From NCBI GenBank assembly GCA_030762175.1, contig CM060833.1, positions 932,501 through 996,500 of the forward strand: DNA of 64,000 nucleotides, written 5' to 3'. The notes beneath the pieces are model-generated. The model was not told the DNA's origin. It saw only the letters and a program-made list of their open reading frames with translations, and did not search any database. Source of the stretch: Metallyticus violacea (taxonomy: Eukaryota; Arthropoda; Insecta; Mantodea; Metallyticidae). Position 1 is the first letter of the stretch. Each line of letters begins with the position of its first letter. This document shows, in pieces, positions 34,620 to 44,250 of the stretch. The position numbers and the translations under genes were made by a program.

Positions 34620-35465
34620 AGCCCTACATTCCTTTTCTTCTTTCCCATAATCTTGCTTGATGAATATCTTCGTACTCCTAAGTTTTTTTGTAATTTCCAG
34701 CATCATTCATTTAAATTTCATGGTGATACACTTGACATGTATCGGCCTCGATCTGCCTCGATCTAACTCCTTTTCTACCTATTCTAAAGAAGTCACCTAT
34801 TTCCCAGCCCTGTAGTTGGATCCCCAGCTTTTCCCTAAATATTTCTTCAACCTCTTGCCATGTTCTCTTTTCTTCTACTTTCCAGTATTCCAAAAACATT
34901 TATTTTTCTGTCGAGATCATATTTGAGTTGGAATTCTATTTTTTTGTTATGGATTTTACAGAGGTTTATTTTTGTTTATGGTTTTATTTTTATTCTATTA
35001 TTTTATAATATAATAAGAACTTAATTTCATATATTTATTTATTTGAAATTTACCTCAGCTTTTTCCAGCCTCCTTATCCTTCGGTAATGGTTTGCGAGAT
35101 CTTGTTCCACTTTTGCTAATACCTTGCAACAATGTCATATTTTCTGTTAATTTGCTTATTCTCATTTTTAGCCTCCTCTCCATCTTTATTAATTCAGTAA
35201 TTTCTTCTGATATTCCCTTTAGCATTCCGATTACGTGCTCCATTTCCGGACCAGAATTTAATTCCACTCCACCGATCAGTAATAATGCCATTAACACAAA
35301 GCTGTAACAAATCATGGTCACTTGATCATTGAAAGCATTTTCTCCAGCCTTCATTTTGCTTTTATTAAAAATGCCCATTCTGATGCAATAATTTCTGTCA
35401 ATATACCCATTGTGCCTACTGCACACAGAGTGTGTGAAGACATGTCCGTCTTCAATCAGCTTCAA
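34620..35465 (-). pseudogene. LINE ORF1 with 2A-like motif
   Basis: A 136-codon minus frame (35465-35055) has at residues 61-73 LLLIGGVELNSGP, then a region rich in charged residues (EMEHVIGMLKGISEEITELI, likely coiled coil). Downstream (34899-34711) VEEKRTWQEVEEIFREKLGI and FFRIGRKG match the RNA-binding part of L1-ORF1-type proteins. The 2A-like motif departs from the canonical D(V/I)ExNPGP at D (now G) and the first P (now S), so ribosome skipping is unlikely in this copy. The first two codons adjoin PLE sequence: the open frame continues upstream into the PLE nuclease start (see 35488). Confidence 0.65.
35247..35285 (-). other. 2A-like peptide motif (decayed)
   Basis: LLLIGGVELNSGP sits where many invertebrate LINEs encode a 2A-like sequence at the ORF1 start. 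Hydrophobic lead-in and VELN.GP are kept; two key residues are changed. Confidence 0.55.
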
Positions 35466-35487
35466 GTGGCAACTCTGCCTTGTGTAT

Positions 35488-35795
35488 ATTTTGCCACAGT
35501 CTTTGCAATTAATCTGGTATATACCTGAATTTTTCTCAATAATTTGTTAATACTATATCAGTTTTGAAGTGCTAATGTAACATATTGTTTTAAGATTTTT
35601 TTTTGAAATTTATTATTGACTGATGGGTGGTAAGTGAATTTTTTGAAGGTTTTTTTCCCCTGATAATGCACTCAAAGTTGTAATTTATTTAATCTTTTTT
35701 GTTTCTGGATTCTTTTTATTTTTTGGTTGAGCATCTGTTTTTTGAACCTACTGGAAAGGGCTGCTTCTATTATGTGGAAACATTCTTTCTTCTAT
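35488..35795 (-). pseudogene. PLE-A, middle part of minus arm
   Basis: From 35795: RFKKQMLNQKIKRIQKQKR (linker), FTYHPSV, ITLVPQN-like and SGIYQINCKDCGKIYT (GIY-YIG start, 35530-35488) interrupted there by the LINE. The sequence matches 39290-39540 of the plus arm, with a deletion before SGIY. At 35795 it is interrupted by PLE-B. Confidence 0.75.
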
Positions 35796-35884
35796 ATAAA
35801 TATTGTACTTATGAAGCTGTTGACAAGGAGAGGTAATATATCCTAAACTTTGGTATTAATTTTTTACACTAAACTCTACTTACA

Positions 35885-35936
35885 TAAAAGTAAGATGCGT
35901 TTCGGGAGAATCTCTCCCATCTTCAGTTTCTCACTG
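35885..35936 (-). ncRNA. Hammerhead-like motif, left end of PLE-B
   Basis: Minus strand: GAGAAA, core CTGAAGA (35920-35926), stem II GGGAGA/TCTCCC, GAA, ACGCAT, C, TTACTT. Stem I pairs five of six positions. Confidence 0.6.
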
Positions 35937-35999
35937 AACTGCCGTTACTCTAAATGATAGCCAGACAACCGGATGTTCCTGAGGTGGTCTCTGTTGGTT

Positions 36000-38440
36000 G
36001 AAGTAGGAAGTTGCTGAGCTCGTCCATGGGAGGAAACTCGAAATTCATTAGGTTTTCTCTATTTTTTAATATGAAAAATTTTTTTCCCAAGGGATAATTC
36101 CAATGGGTTGTGAAGATGTTTCAGCAGTTTAATTCCCAGTTTTATTTTATGATTTTTGGTCCAAAAGTGAGCTGCTACTACTGATTTATCCTCCTGCTGA
36201 AACCGAATATTCCTAAAATGTTCTTTCCTCCAAATTTCCAAATTTCTCTTTGTTTTGCCTATGTAGCTCTGTTCACAATATGCACATTTTATTTCATTAA
36301 TTCCTGATTTCTGTTCTGTTGGTATGGAGTCTTTTACTATGCAACCGAATAAATTCTTGATGTTGTATCTATTCGTTGGGGATAACATTATCCCATGCAT
36401 GTTCTTTGAAGATTTTCTTGAACTTGCTGTGGTAAATTAGATGATAGGTGAAACATTTGAATTTGTATTCTTCTTTTGTGTTTTTCAGTGTAGAAACTTC
36501 CCTTATCCCTTTTTGTCTTTTAGATTTATTGATAATTTTTATCTCTGTGTCTTTGTTAAAAACAATGATATAGCTGTCTTAATTATTTGTTTGTATTCTA
36601 TTTTGTACTCTGCTTCTGTGAGTGGAATGTTCACCAATCTGTGTGCTAAACTGTGAAACACTGCATATTTATGTGGAATGGGATTATAACTCTTGTTTTT
36701 TATGTAGTTTTCCTGTGTGTTTCTTTTCTGTAAATTCCAAAATTCAAACAAACTCCATTTATTATAATTTTTAAATCTAGAAATGGTAGCCAACCATTTC
36801 TTTCTTCTTCTATAGTAAATTGTATAGATTCATTGTTAGCTGTGTTGGCTGAGCTTACGCTCGTGGTAGTTACCGTGTAGCTTCGGACCTCCCCCTTACT
36901 TAAATGTATAGATTCATGTTGCAAATTAAGAAGTTTCAGGGCATCTATTGACTATTTCTTTGGTATTATTGCAAAAATGTCATCCACATACCTATACCAT
37001 GACTGAAAATTAAAGGGAAGGTTTTTGTGATATATGTTTCAAATGAGCTCATGAATAACTCTGTTAGAAAAGGTGACAAAGAGTTTGCCATAGTTAGGCC
37101 TAAAACTTGTTGGTAATATTTTTTGTTGAAGCTGAAGTAATTTTGTTTAATGCAAATATTAGTAAGTTTTAATAAATCTTCTATTTCCTATTTCTTCTGT
37201 TTTTAAATTTATTGATGTTAACCATTTTTTAGCATAAGCATAAGTTTCTCTGTAGGTATGCTCAGGAATAAGGTTTTTACATAAATGAAGTCATTATATC
37301 TCCAGACGTAATTCTGCTATTTTTAAGTTTTTTGACTAGATCAACTGAGTTTTTAATGCTCAAACTTTGGACTCTCTTAAAAGAATTGAAGATTTTGATC
37401 AATTTTTTTGCTACCTATTATGTGGGTGAATTGATATTGTTTATTATTGGTCTCATGCTGTTATCATTTTTATATATTTTAGGTAGTGCATAAAGCCTAG
37501 TTTGTACTGGATTACTCTGTTTGATATTACGCTTTTCAGTAGTGGATAGTGTTTTCATTTCATTTAATATTTTGTTAAACATTTTATTGCATTTATTGAG
37601 CAGATTCTTTTCAATTGGTTTGTAGTCTTTTCCTTTTAACATAGTTTCAACTCTATTTATGTATTTCTTTTCATCTAATATGGCTATTTTATTACCTTTG
37701 TCTGCTTTTATGTATATCACTGGTTTATCTTTTAGTTGTTTTAATGTCGTTCTGTAGTTTATTGATTTCTTTCGGTTTTTTATGTTCTCCTTTTTTTGCA
37801 TTTACTTTTGATGAACGATTTTTCCCTTTCGTTTAGTTGTTGGGTGGCTATGTCTATGTTGGCTATGTAATCTTTTACATTATCTGAGAAATCTATACAA
37901 GTTTTTAGGCCTTTGTTTAAGAGATTGATTTCATTTTCGCAAAATGTGGCACTCGAAAGATAAACTACTTTATCTGTTGTGTGTGTATGTGAGGGTGGAA
38001 CCGTTTTTATTTGGTGTTTTTGTAACTTCTGGAGTTTCTTTTTTAATTTCTGGTTTTTGTTTTTCATTTGTATACTTAAATTTTAATGTAGGTGGTGTTA
38101 TAAATTTTCCCACAAGTGAAAAACTAGTTATTTTGATAGTTTTAAATACAGATCGTAAATATCTATGTCTATTTCATGTAGTCTTTTATACTGTAGCTTT
38201 TTTCAATTTCAATTAACTTTGTTTCTGCTGCCTTCTGGTGTATGCCATTATTTATTTTAACAGTTTTCCTCCGGAATACAGGTGTGCCTTTTCTTTTAAG
38301 ACATGATTTTAGGAAGTTAATGATGGCCACAATGTGTCTTTTTATGATTTGTAATTTTATGTATGTTTTAATCTCCCGTTTTGTATTGCTAAGGTTTACC
38401 TTATAAATTATGAAATTGTCTGTCTGTATTTGCCATTTTT
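36000..38440 (-). pseudogene. PLE-B reverse transcriptase and endonuclease
   Basis: From 38440: basic N-terminal region; LLNKGLKTCIDFSDNVKDY near 37930; IKADKGNKIAILDEKKYINR near 37700 (RT1); RLYALPKIYKNDNSMRPIIN near 37475 (RT2a); degraded palm sequence 37060-37400; SWYRYVDDIFAIIPKK with YVDD at 36979-36990; LPFLDLKII near 36765; linker AHRLVNIPLTEAEYKIEY near 36620; nuclease SGINEIKCAYCEQSYIGKTK near 36290 (GIN for GIY) and KEHFRNIRFQQ. A 71 bp insertion lies at 36834-36904. Several frameshifts. The most complete PLE open reading sequence here apart from PLE-C. Confidence 0.8.
36834..36904. mobile_element. 71 bp GC-richer insert of unknown type
   Basis: Flanked by 13 bp direct repeats (tgtatagattcat) at 36821-36833 and 36905-36917 inside PLE-B RT sequence. 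Other PLE copies (for example 21580-21600) read directly through. On the minus strand it contains the hairpin GAGC-GTAA-GCTC (GNRA-type loop) and GGTA..TACC. Insert plus repeat (84 bp) keep the frame. Unknown origin: a structured RNA or the stump of a small element. Confidence 0.6.
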
Positions 38441-38940
38441 TATAACTTCAAGAAAATTTTCAAAGAACATGGGATAATGTTAGCCCCAAAGAACAGATAC
38501 AGCATCAAGAATTTATTAGGTTGCACAGTAAAAGACTCGATACCAACAGAACAGAAATCAGGAATTTATGAAATAAAATATTGAGATTGTGAACAGAGCT
38601 ACATAAGCAAATCAAAGAGAAATTTGGAAATTCGGAGGATAGAATGTTTTAGGAATATTTGGTTTCAGCAGGAGGATAAATCAGCAGTAGCAGCTCACTT
38701 TTAGACCAAAATTCATAAAATAAAACCGGGAATTAAACTGTTGAAACATCTTCACAGCCCATTGGAGTTATCCCCTTGGGAAAAAATTTTCATATTAAAA
38801 AATAGAGAACACCTAATGAATTTCGAGTTTCCTCCTATGGATGAACTCAGCAACTTCCTACTTCAACCAACAGAGGCCATCACAGGAACATTCGATTGTC
38901 TAGCCATCGTTTCGATTAACGGCGGTTCAGTGAGCAACTG
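38440..38940 (+). pseudogene. PLE-B plus arm, endonuclease remnant
   Basis: Plus frames: a linker matching the minus arm, a damaged nuclease (a stop before CEQS-like residues, YIS for YIG near 38600) and the tail LHSPLELSPWEKIFILKNRE then MNFEFPPMDELSNFLLQPTE near 38760-38860. Confidence 0.7.
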
Positions 38941-38980
38941 AAGATGGGAGAGATTCTCCCAAAAGGCATCTTACTTGTAT
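38930..38980 (+). ncRNA. Hammerhead-like motif, right end of PLE-B
   Basis: Core CTGAAGA (38938-38944), stem II GGGAGA/TCTCCC, AAA for GAA, GGCAT, C, TTACTT. Stem I GAGCAA pairs with TTACTT except one position. Mirror image of 35885. Confidence 0.55.
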
Positions 38981-39040
38981 GTAAGTAAGTGGAGTTTAGT
39001 GTAAAAAGTGAATACCTAAGTTTAGGATTCTTTCTTCTAT

Positions 39041-39240
39041 TTATCTTTGTTTAGTTGCAAATTTATTAACCTATATACCATGCTCTTAAAAGTTGCTTTC
39101 TTATGAGATCTAGGATTAAAACCATGGGCTTTAATGTAATTATCTGTATGTGTGTTCTTTATGTAAACACCAAATTCAATTTATTATTACATTTTATTAT
39201 CTTCAAATACAGAAATGGCAATATATTATTAGTTTCAGTT
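39041..39240 (-). pseudogene. PLE-A, proximal part of minus arm
   Basis: From 39240: IEIETNNILPFLYLKIIK (end of RT core), a frameshift, then HGFNPRSHKKATFKSMVYRL and INLQLNKDK, at which PLE-B is inserted. Together with 35488-35795 and 28150-28442 this is one PLE copy. Confidence 0.75.
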
Positions 39241-39983
39241 TCAATATTAAAATTAAACAAATTACGACTTTGAGTGTATTATCAGGGGAATAACCTTCAA
39301 AAATTTCACTTACCACCCATCAGTCTATTAAAAAAAAAAAAAAGAAAGAAAAAAAAGAAAGAAAGAAAAAAGAAAGAAAGAAAAGAAGATGTTAAAACAG
39401 TATAATATTACATTAGTACCTCAAAACAGACATAGTGTTAACAAATTATTGAAGTTAAATAAAATAGATTCCAGAACAAATGAGAAAAAATCCGGTATAT
39501 ACCAGATTAACTCCAAAGATTGTGACAAAATATACATAGGCAAGACCAAGAGGAATATAGGCATCAGGTTGAAAGAACATTGGAGAAACATCTGCTATAA
39601 ACAGATATACAAATTAGCTGAGGCAGCACATTTCTAGAATGAACATCATAAAATAGAAAAAGGAATAAAGTTATTAAAAGCTGGGGATAAGATTAAAGGA
39701 ACACTGGAGAAATATTAGACACAAACAAGTAGAAAAATCAGCAGTGGCTGCACATTTTTGGAATGAGAATCATGAAATAGAGAAGGACATAACATTACTA
39801 AAAACAATTCAACATCCGAAAGAACTTAATATATGGGAAAAAATTTACATAAAAAAATATGAATACAAACTTATGAATTTTGATATACCGGAAGCAGACA
39901 ACATATTGTTTAAGTTCATTAACAGACCACCAGAGCAAGCAAAGAAACATACATACTTTGCTGAAATTGGCTCCTCAGTCGTC

Positions 39984-40034
39984 GTTTTGGTTGACAATGT
40001 GAGGAATGTACCTCACGAAACATGTACCAAAATT
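39984..40034 (+). ncRNA. Hammerhead-like motif, unit 2 of PLE-A
   Basis: Stem I GTTTTGG (39984-39990) pairs with CCAAAATT (40027-40034) over seven positions; core TTGACAA for CTGANGA; stem II GTGAGG/CCTCAC; GAA; ACATGT; A at the cleavage position. Strong architecture, altered core. Confidence 0.65.
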
Positions 40035-40328
40035 ACTTTTATAAGTGTGTTTGTGAAACTTAAAGAGAGTTTTAATGTGACGACATGATTTTTAGTGTTT
40101 TACTTTAAATCAAAATAAGATTATTAAAAGCTGTTGAACAATCCAAGGAACTTAGCACATGGGAAAAGATTTTTATAAAAAAAATACGAGCATAAACTCA
40201 TGAATTTTTATGTTGCGGAAGTAGACAGCACCTTGTTTAGGTTCATCAACAGTCCACCAGAGTCCTCACAGAGTCTCCACAGAGCCCTCCTGCCTTTCCA
40301 ACTTCAACCAGTCTTGTGTCAGTCGTTT

Positions 40329-40373
40329 AACAGTTAACAATATAAACAAGCGTTTCACGAAACATGTCCTGTT
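40329..40373 (+). ncRNA. Hammerhead-like motif, unit 3 of PLE-A
   Basis: Stem I AACAG pairs with CTGTT; core TTAACAA; stem II AAAC/GTTT; GAA (40359-40361); ACATGT; C. Stem I sequence differs from unit 2 but pairing is kept. Confidence 0.65.
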
Positions 40374-40450
40374 TTTTTTAATTCTTCAGATTGAAACCAT
40401 AAAGAGTGTTTCTAATATGTTTTTAACTCAGATTGATTTTATCCCATGGG

Positions 40451-41310
40451 AATGAAGTCATAAAGGGGTTTTAAATATTTAACTAGATGAGAGGAAGTCT
40501 AAAGTTTTGTTGTTACCAAAGTCATGATGCCCTAGGAATCACCTTAGGACACTTGATGAAAGACCTAACGGTTGCTTTAAACTAATGGTGTCTGAGAGCA
40601 GGGGCATAATTCACCTTAATATTGTGATATTTTAAAATGGCTATAGCAGCATATTTCTGAAAGCTGCCTTTTATTTTCCTCCAATTATAAAATGACAGAT
40701 ATGTTGTGTATATGATGTTTTAGACTACTTCTTCCATCTATGTTTTAGTTTTCTTTTGTTTACCCTGCAGGAAACAACTGATGAAGGCTTCAGTGTAATT
40801 CATTTCTGTGGATAGAAAAAATGGAACCTGTCATCAGGATTGTATCTAATCAACAAGTGCAGAAACTGTGCCATGAACTTGCAGAGGATCAAAGACTGCA
40901 AAGTCAAAGATTGGAGTGGTCATCCAGATGAATTGTTAACATTATTGGTAAAATGGTGCAGAACAGACATCTAATGCGCAATCAGTTGGAAGTATACAGT
41001 CTTTCACTGCTTGGGAAAATGAAGAAACATTTACAGATAATTTTACAGTAGCAATGAAGTGATAAAAATGCCTTAATCACCACAGAAAAATAAAACTCTT
41101 TTTATGCTATGACAAATGCTTTAATAACTTTTGGCGATTATCTTGAAAAATAAAAGAGTGATGTTCTTATCTTGACTTATCTTTCCCCATTCACCTGGAA
41201 AACTAACTTTTTGATTTATCCTTTTCTAATGTGTGATTCAATGCAATAACTGTAATTCCAGTTTTGGAAAATGTTACTGAATTTTATAATTAGTTTTGAA
41301 TAGAGGAATT
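40451..41310. other. No confirmed gene
   Basis: AT-rich. A plus-strand splice-acceptor-like site at about 40768 is followed by a short open frame (see findings); AATAAA occurs at 41086 and 41147. Nothing else is seen. Confidence 0.35.
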
Positions 41311-41389
41311 TTCACAGTGAAATATAGTATAACATAACAAATTATTATCTAGGAAATCACTCAAATTTCACAAATTTTGTTCCATTTAC

Positions 41390-41433
41390 TTGGACATGTT
41401 TCAAAGGCTGTTGCCTTCATCTTCAGCATGGTT
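41390..41433 (-). ncRNA. Hammerhead-like motif, left arm of foldback
   Basis: Minus strand: CATG, core CTGAAGA (41420-41426), stem II AAGGC/GCCTT, GAA, ACATGT, C, CAAG. Confidence 0.55.
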
Positions 41434-41583
41434 CTACTGTCTGCATCCCAGCATGGTATTAAGTGTCGCTCTGTAGAATTTACGAACTTTGGTTAATTTT
41501 GATCTCCCAACAATAAACCTCATCGCTAAATTTGTAAAATCCACAGAAGGACGCCTTAATACCATGCTGGGAAGCAGATAGTA

Positions 41584-41630
41584 GAACCATGCTGAAGATG
41601 AAGGCAACAGCCTTTGAAACATGTCCAAGT
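41584..41630 (+). ncRNA. Hammerhead-like motif, right arm of foldback
   Basis: Core CTGAAGA (41592-41598), stem II AAGGC-AACA-GCCTT with full pairing, GAA, ACATGT, C. Stem I begins TG/CA, then one mismatch, then C/G. Confidence 0.6.
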
Positions 41631-41851
41631 AAATGGAACAAAATTTGTGAAATTTGAGTGACTTGCTCAATAATAATTTGTTATATTACTGAATTTGTTT
41701 ACATTCAGTTGCTTATCATAAGAGCTCAAAATAATGCAAAGGTGTTCAATTTCCTGCACAAACTGCTCAGCAGCTTGTTGACTCAGTACAATTTCCTAAG
41801 GCATCAACAGCATGTGCTTTAAGCTTTACTTGAATTAGAATATTTACTTAC

Positions 41852-42051
41852 TTTCTTGGAGAGTCTTCACAAGTTGGAGGAATTCCCACAATTAGACAAG
41901 TGCTCCGCTCTGGATCATGTGGGGCAGAGGCCACCAAAGGAAGACCTGGAGCCTTCTTATTACGAGAGCTTGCCACATATGCTTGTAAGGCAAATTGTGC
42001 TAGCAGTATGAGGCAGTGTGGGTTTGAGAACAATTTCACATCCAGTGTTCC
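41852..42051 (-). CDS. Host gene exon C (internal, 200 bp)
   Basis: Minus strand: acceptor ...ATGTTGTAG at 42052, donor GTAAGTAAAT after 41852. Frame from the first base: GTLDVKLFSNPHCLILLAQF, then ALQAYVASSRNKKAPGLPLV and ASAPHDPERSTCLIVGIPPT, CEDSPR, with two bases over. Phase 0 at the start fits the end of exon B; two leftover bases fit exon D. The LILLAQFALQAYVA stretch looks like a buried helix. No stop, no frameshift, unlike the transposon remnants around it. Family unknown to me. Confidence 0.85.
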
Positions 42052-42794
42052 CTACAACATTTGCAATTTGATGATTAACAAACAGATACTCCATTAAAAT
42101 GAAAATATCAAGTTATTCTCAACTCAGTTCTAAGTTTCACATGGTCATAACTTTGGCAAGGCTTTAGATTATGCAAAAAATAGAGATTTGGTCATTAAGA
42201 AATGGGATTAACAAGAATAAACAAGATCACCATCAACAAGATAGAGTTGTTCTTCCATGCAATAACGTTACTTCTTAGATATCCGATATTGACTGTTTCA
42301 GTTTCTCACCAATAATAGATCTACTAATGAATATCGTATTTACGCAAATCTAATGTGCTCCTTTTTGTCAAAATGTAGTATTTAAAATTGTGGTGTGCAT
42401 TAGATTCGATTAGAGAGCAAATCTACTCCCTAGTTCAACATTAACTTCATTAAAATTGATCATTTATTACCTTATAATGCATTGCTGCAATTCTTCACTT
42501 TGTTACATTTATTGTTGGCCTATTACTGCACTGAGCATTTGAATAGTAGGCAGTCATGAAATGGAGGGCAAACAGAGAAAAAAAACTTATGATTAGACTT
42601 TCATACATAAAGTAATTCTTTATGCTGAAAAAAATGATAAGAGAAAGGCAGGAAGAGAGTTTGATATAGCTGAGAGCAACGTTCACTTGTGGTGGCAACA
42701 GATATTGGCATTATTTGCAACTAAAGCTAGAAATTCACTGGTCCTTGCAAAGGAAGACATTCGGGCATTGAAGAAAAAGTTTTGGAATTTGTAC
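42052..42794. other. Intron sequence, no feature seen
   Basis: AT-rich intron between exons B and C. Open frames on both strands near 42500-42860 have no recognisable content. Confidence 0.4.
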
Positions 42795-43135
42795 ATGAAA
42801 GGAAGTGGTCTAGTGGTTATTGTTGCTGACTGCTGCCCGGGAGGCCCAATTTCGATTCCCAGCACCTACTTAGGAATTTTTCTAAGATAGGAAGGTCTGA
42901 AATGGGGTCCACTAGCCTCGTGAGGACAATTGGGAAGTTGCCTGATCGAGAGGTGGCGATCTCCGATCTAGTAAGTGATCATCAGAATGCGGTGTACTGA
43001 TCATATGCCCCCCTGCAATACTGCACTCTACTAATGAAATCATATGATGGAAGTGGAAGATGCAGGATTGTCGTGGTAAAGCTCAGGCCCATACGGGGCT
43101 GTAAAAAGGCTTCACAAGCACATAAAAGGAAGAAG
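42795..43135 (+). repeat. tRNA-derived SINE (family S5)
   Basis: The head at 42798-42865 has GTGGTCTAGTGGTTATT (A box) and TTTCGATTCCC (B box). The body is GC-richer than the intron (tagcctcgtgaggacaattg, gagaggtggcgatctcc) and ends aagcacataaaaggaagaag. No other copy in this window; assigned a SINE on the box order and the foreign composition. Confidence 0.65.
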
Positions 43136-44111
43136 AATGGGCAACCTATGATTAGTAGCATTACAAGGAATAACTTTTCTTCTTTGATCTAAGTCAACTG
43201 TCCTGGCAACAGCACAACTGATAGATTTTGTCCTATGTGGTAACATTAGTCCACTTAAAAAGTCTGTTTCTAATTGTTTTATAAAGGGACAGGCTTTTCT
43301 CTACGATGCCACACAAAATATGCAAAAAATTAAGTTTCAAATTTTGTGTGCACTACATTTAGGCACATTAGATTCGCATAAATATGGCAGTATCTTTTCT
43401 TTGAGGAAAGTGATGCAAATCAGCTTATCATGTTCTTTAATCTCAAACACATTTTCACTTTATACAGATAGAGCTGAAGCTATCATCTCAGAATTTGCCA
43501 CACTCCATATAAACACTTTGTAATGTTACTAGCACTACAAACATTATATGCAGAATTTTCATGAACTTCTTACAAAAATAGAGTTGTACTCACTTTTTTC
43601 TACTAATTTCAGTCTATCTGATTGCTTTTATCCGTAACTTCACCAGTATACAAATGATTTTCAGAATAGGGCCTGTTTCTCAATCCATAAATTATTCAAA
43701 ATCTTTTAAATATTATATTATATAAGGCTTTCATGTAAAAACTACACCCCAAGCATAGTGTTTTGAATCTCAACAGTGGATCGACATGCCCAACTGCTGA
43801 TAATCAATCACTACAATTGTGGGATAGTTTTTACGTGAAAGTCCTGTTGTAGCCTGAATGAGGCCAAACTGTTCTACAAACTGTTTGAAAACTGCTATCA
43901 GTAATGTAAACCACAATTGTTCACACAAGTATAACCGTTAATGTAGCAATCAAAATTAAACAAATGCATGTAGAAATGACTCCAGTCACTGTAAAGCATA
44001 ACAGTATCACATATATGGAATCTTAATATGAATGAAAGATACAGACATTTCAAACTGGAAACTTAACTTTAGAATACCCATATATGTAAAGCTTAGTGGT
44101 ACAAGTCTTAC
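43136..44111. other. Intron; small inverted-repeat element
   Basis: A short inverted pair, ctttcatgtaaaaacta (43729-43745) and tagtttttacgtgaaag (about 43826-43842), could be a ~115 bp MITE. Otherwise nothing seen. Confidence 0.4.
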
Positions 44112-44250
44112 CTCTTGCAGGACAAGATAAACAAACGGTCCAGCAGAGATCACCTGATGCATGTCTAGGGCAGTCTGCACTTGTTTGAACACACACATCA
44201 ACATCCGTTTCGCCCTCTCTATGCCTTCTTCTAAGGTGATCTTTTTCTGC
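44112..44250 (-). CDS. Host gene exon B (internal, 139 bp)
   Basis: Minus strand: acceptor ...TGTCTATGCAG ending at 44251, donor GTAAGACTTG after 44112. One base completes the codon from exon A (AG+G), then QKKITLEEGIERAKRMLMCV, FKQVQTALDMHQVISAGPFV, YLVLQE, ending on a codon boundary. The sequence is amphipathic and helix-like. Phase fits on both sides, and there is no internal stop in this frame. Confidence 0.85.

Larger units (their letters stand above)
28450..35480 (-). mobile_element. LINE inserted into PLE-A (itself interrupted)
   Basis: Copies of tgtgtat at 28443-28449 and 35481-35487 flank it, and the PLE endonuclease frame resumes across the gap (…KIYT before, GK.KRNIG after). The 3' end (28450 side) has an AATACT repeat tail. 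Order on the minus strand: ORF1 (35465-34620), endonuclease (33945-33405), then PLE-C, then RT (30520-29412) and 3' region. The part between endonuclease and RT (about 250 codons) is missing, so either PLE-C arrived with a deletion or two LINE copies are joined. Confidence 0.7.
35796..39026. mobile_element. PLE-B, head-to-head composite inside PLE-A
   Basis: Bounded by attctttcttctat at 35782-35795 and 39027-39040 (14 bp, one base possibly by chance). PLE-A reading resumes across it: ...RLINLQLNKDK on one side, KKE...IIEAAL...FKKQM on the other. A long minus copy (about 38440 to 35800) and a short plus copy of the nuclease and pLTR (38440-39026) meet head to head, so both ends of the insertion are pLTR 3' ends. 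Left end: gtacttatgaagctgttgac as in P1 and P3. Confidence 0.8.
39241..40450 (+). pseudogene. PLE-A plus arm: tandem endonuclease ends
   Basis: Three partial head-to-tail units. Unit 1 (39241-39682): linker, an AAAG-rich run at 39329-39390, then SGIYQINSKDCDKIYIGKTK and KEHWRNICYKQ, ending in LLKA. Unit 2 (39683-40125) restarts inside the nuclease (KEHWRNI again), continues AVAAHFWNENHEIEKDITLL, IYIKKYEYKLMNFDIPEADN, ribozyme and pLTR. Unit 3 (40126-40450) restarts at LLKA and has a second ribozyme and end. Head-to-tail joints with 5'-truncated neighbours are a known PLE habit. Confidence 0.75.
41311..41690. mobile_element. Foldback element with two ribozyme motifs
   Basis: Arms 41340-41470 and 41560-41690 are inverted copies (shared: atttcacaaattttgttcca, tggttctact). 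About 90 bp lie between. The outer terminus taacaaattattat recurs at 46747. Each arm has a hammerhead-like motif. It resembles the PLE palindromes but the flanking tail differs, so it is a separate PLE subfamily or a retrozyme-like repeat. Confidence 0.65.

Noticed and set aside
34165..34621. Two nearly identical plus-strand open frames
   Set aside because: They are the opposite strand of a tandem duplication within the LINE.
35247..35285. Viral 2A sequence, suggesting an endogenous virus
   Set aside because: The neighbouring ORF1-like and EEP nuclease sequences place it in a non-LTR retrotransposon; no viral capsid, helicase or polymerase motif is present.
42683..42890. Overlapping open frames on both strands
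   Set aside because: They overlap the S5 SINE head and have no independent support.
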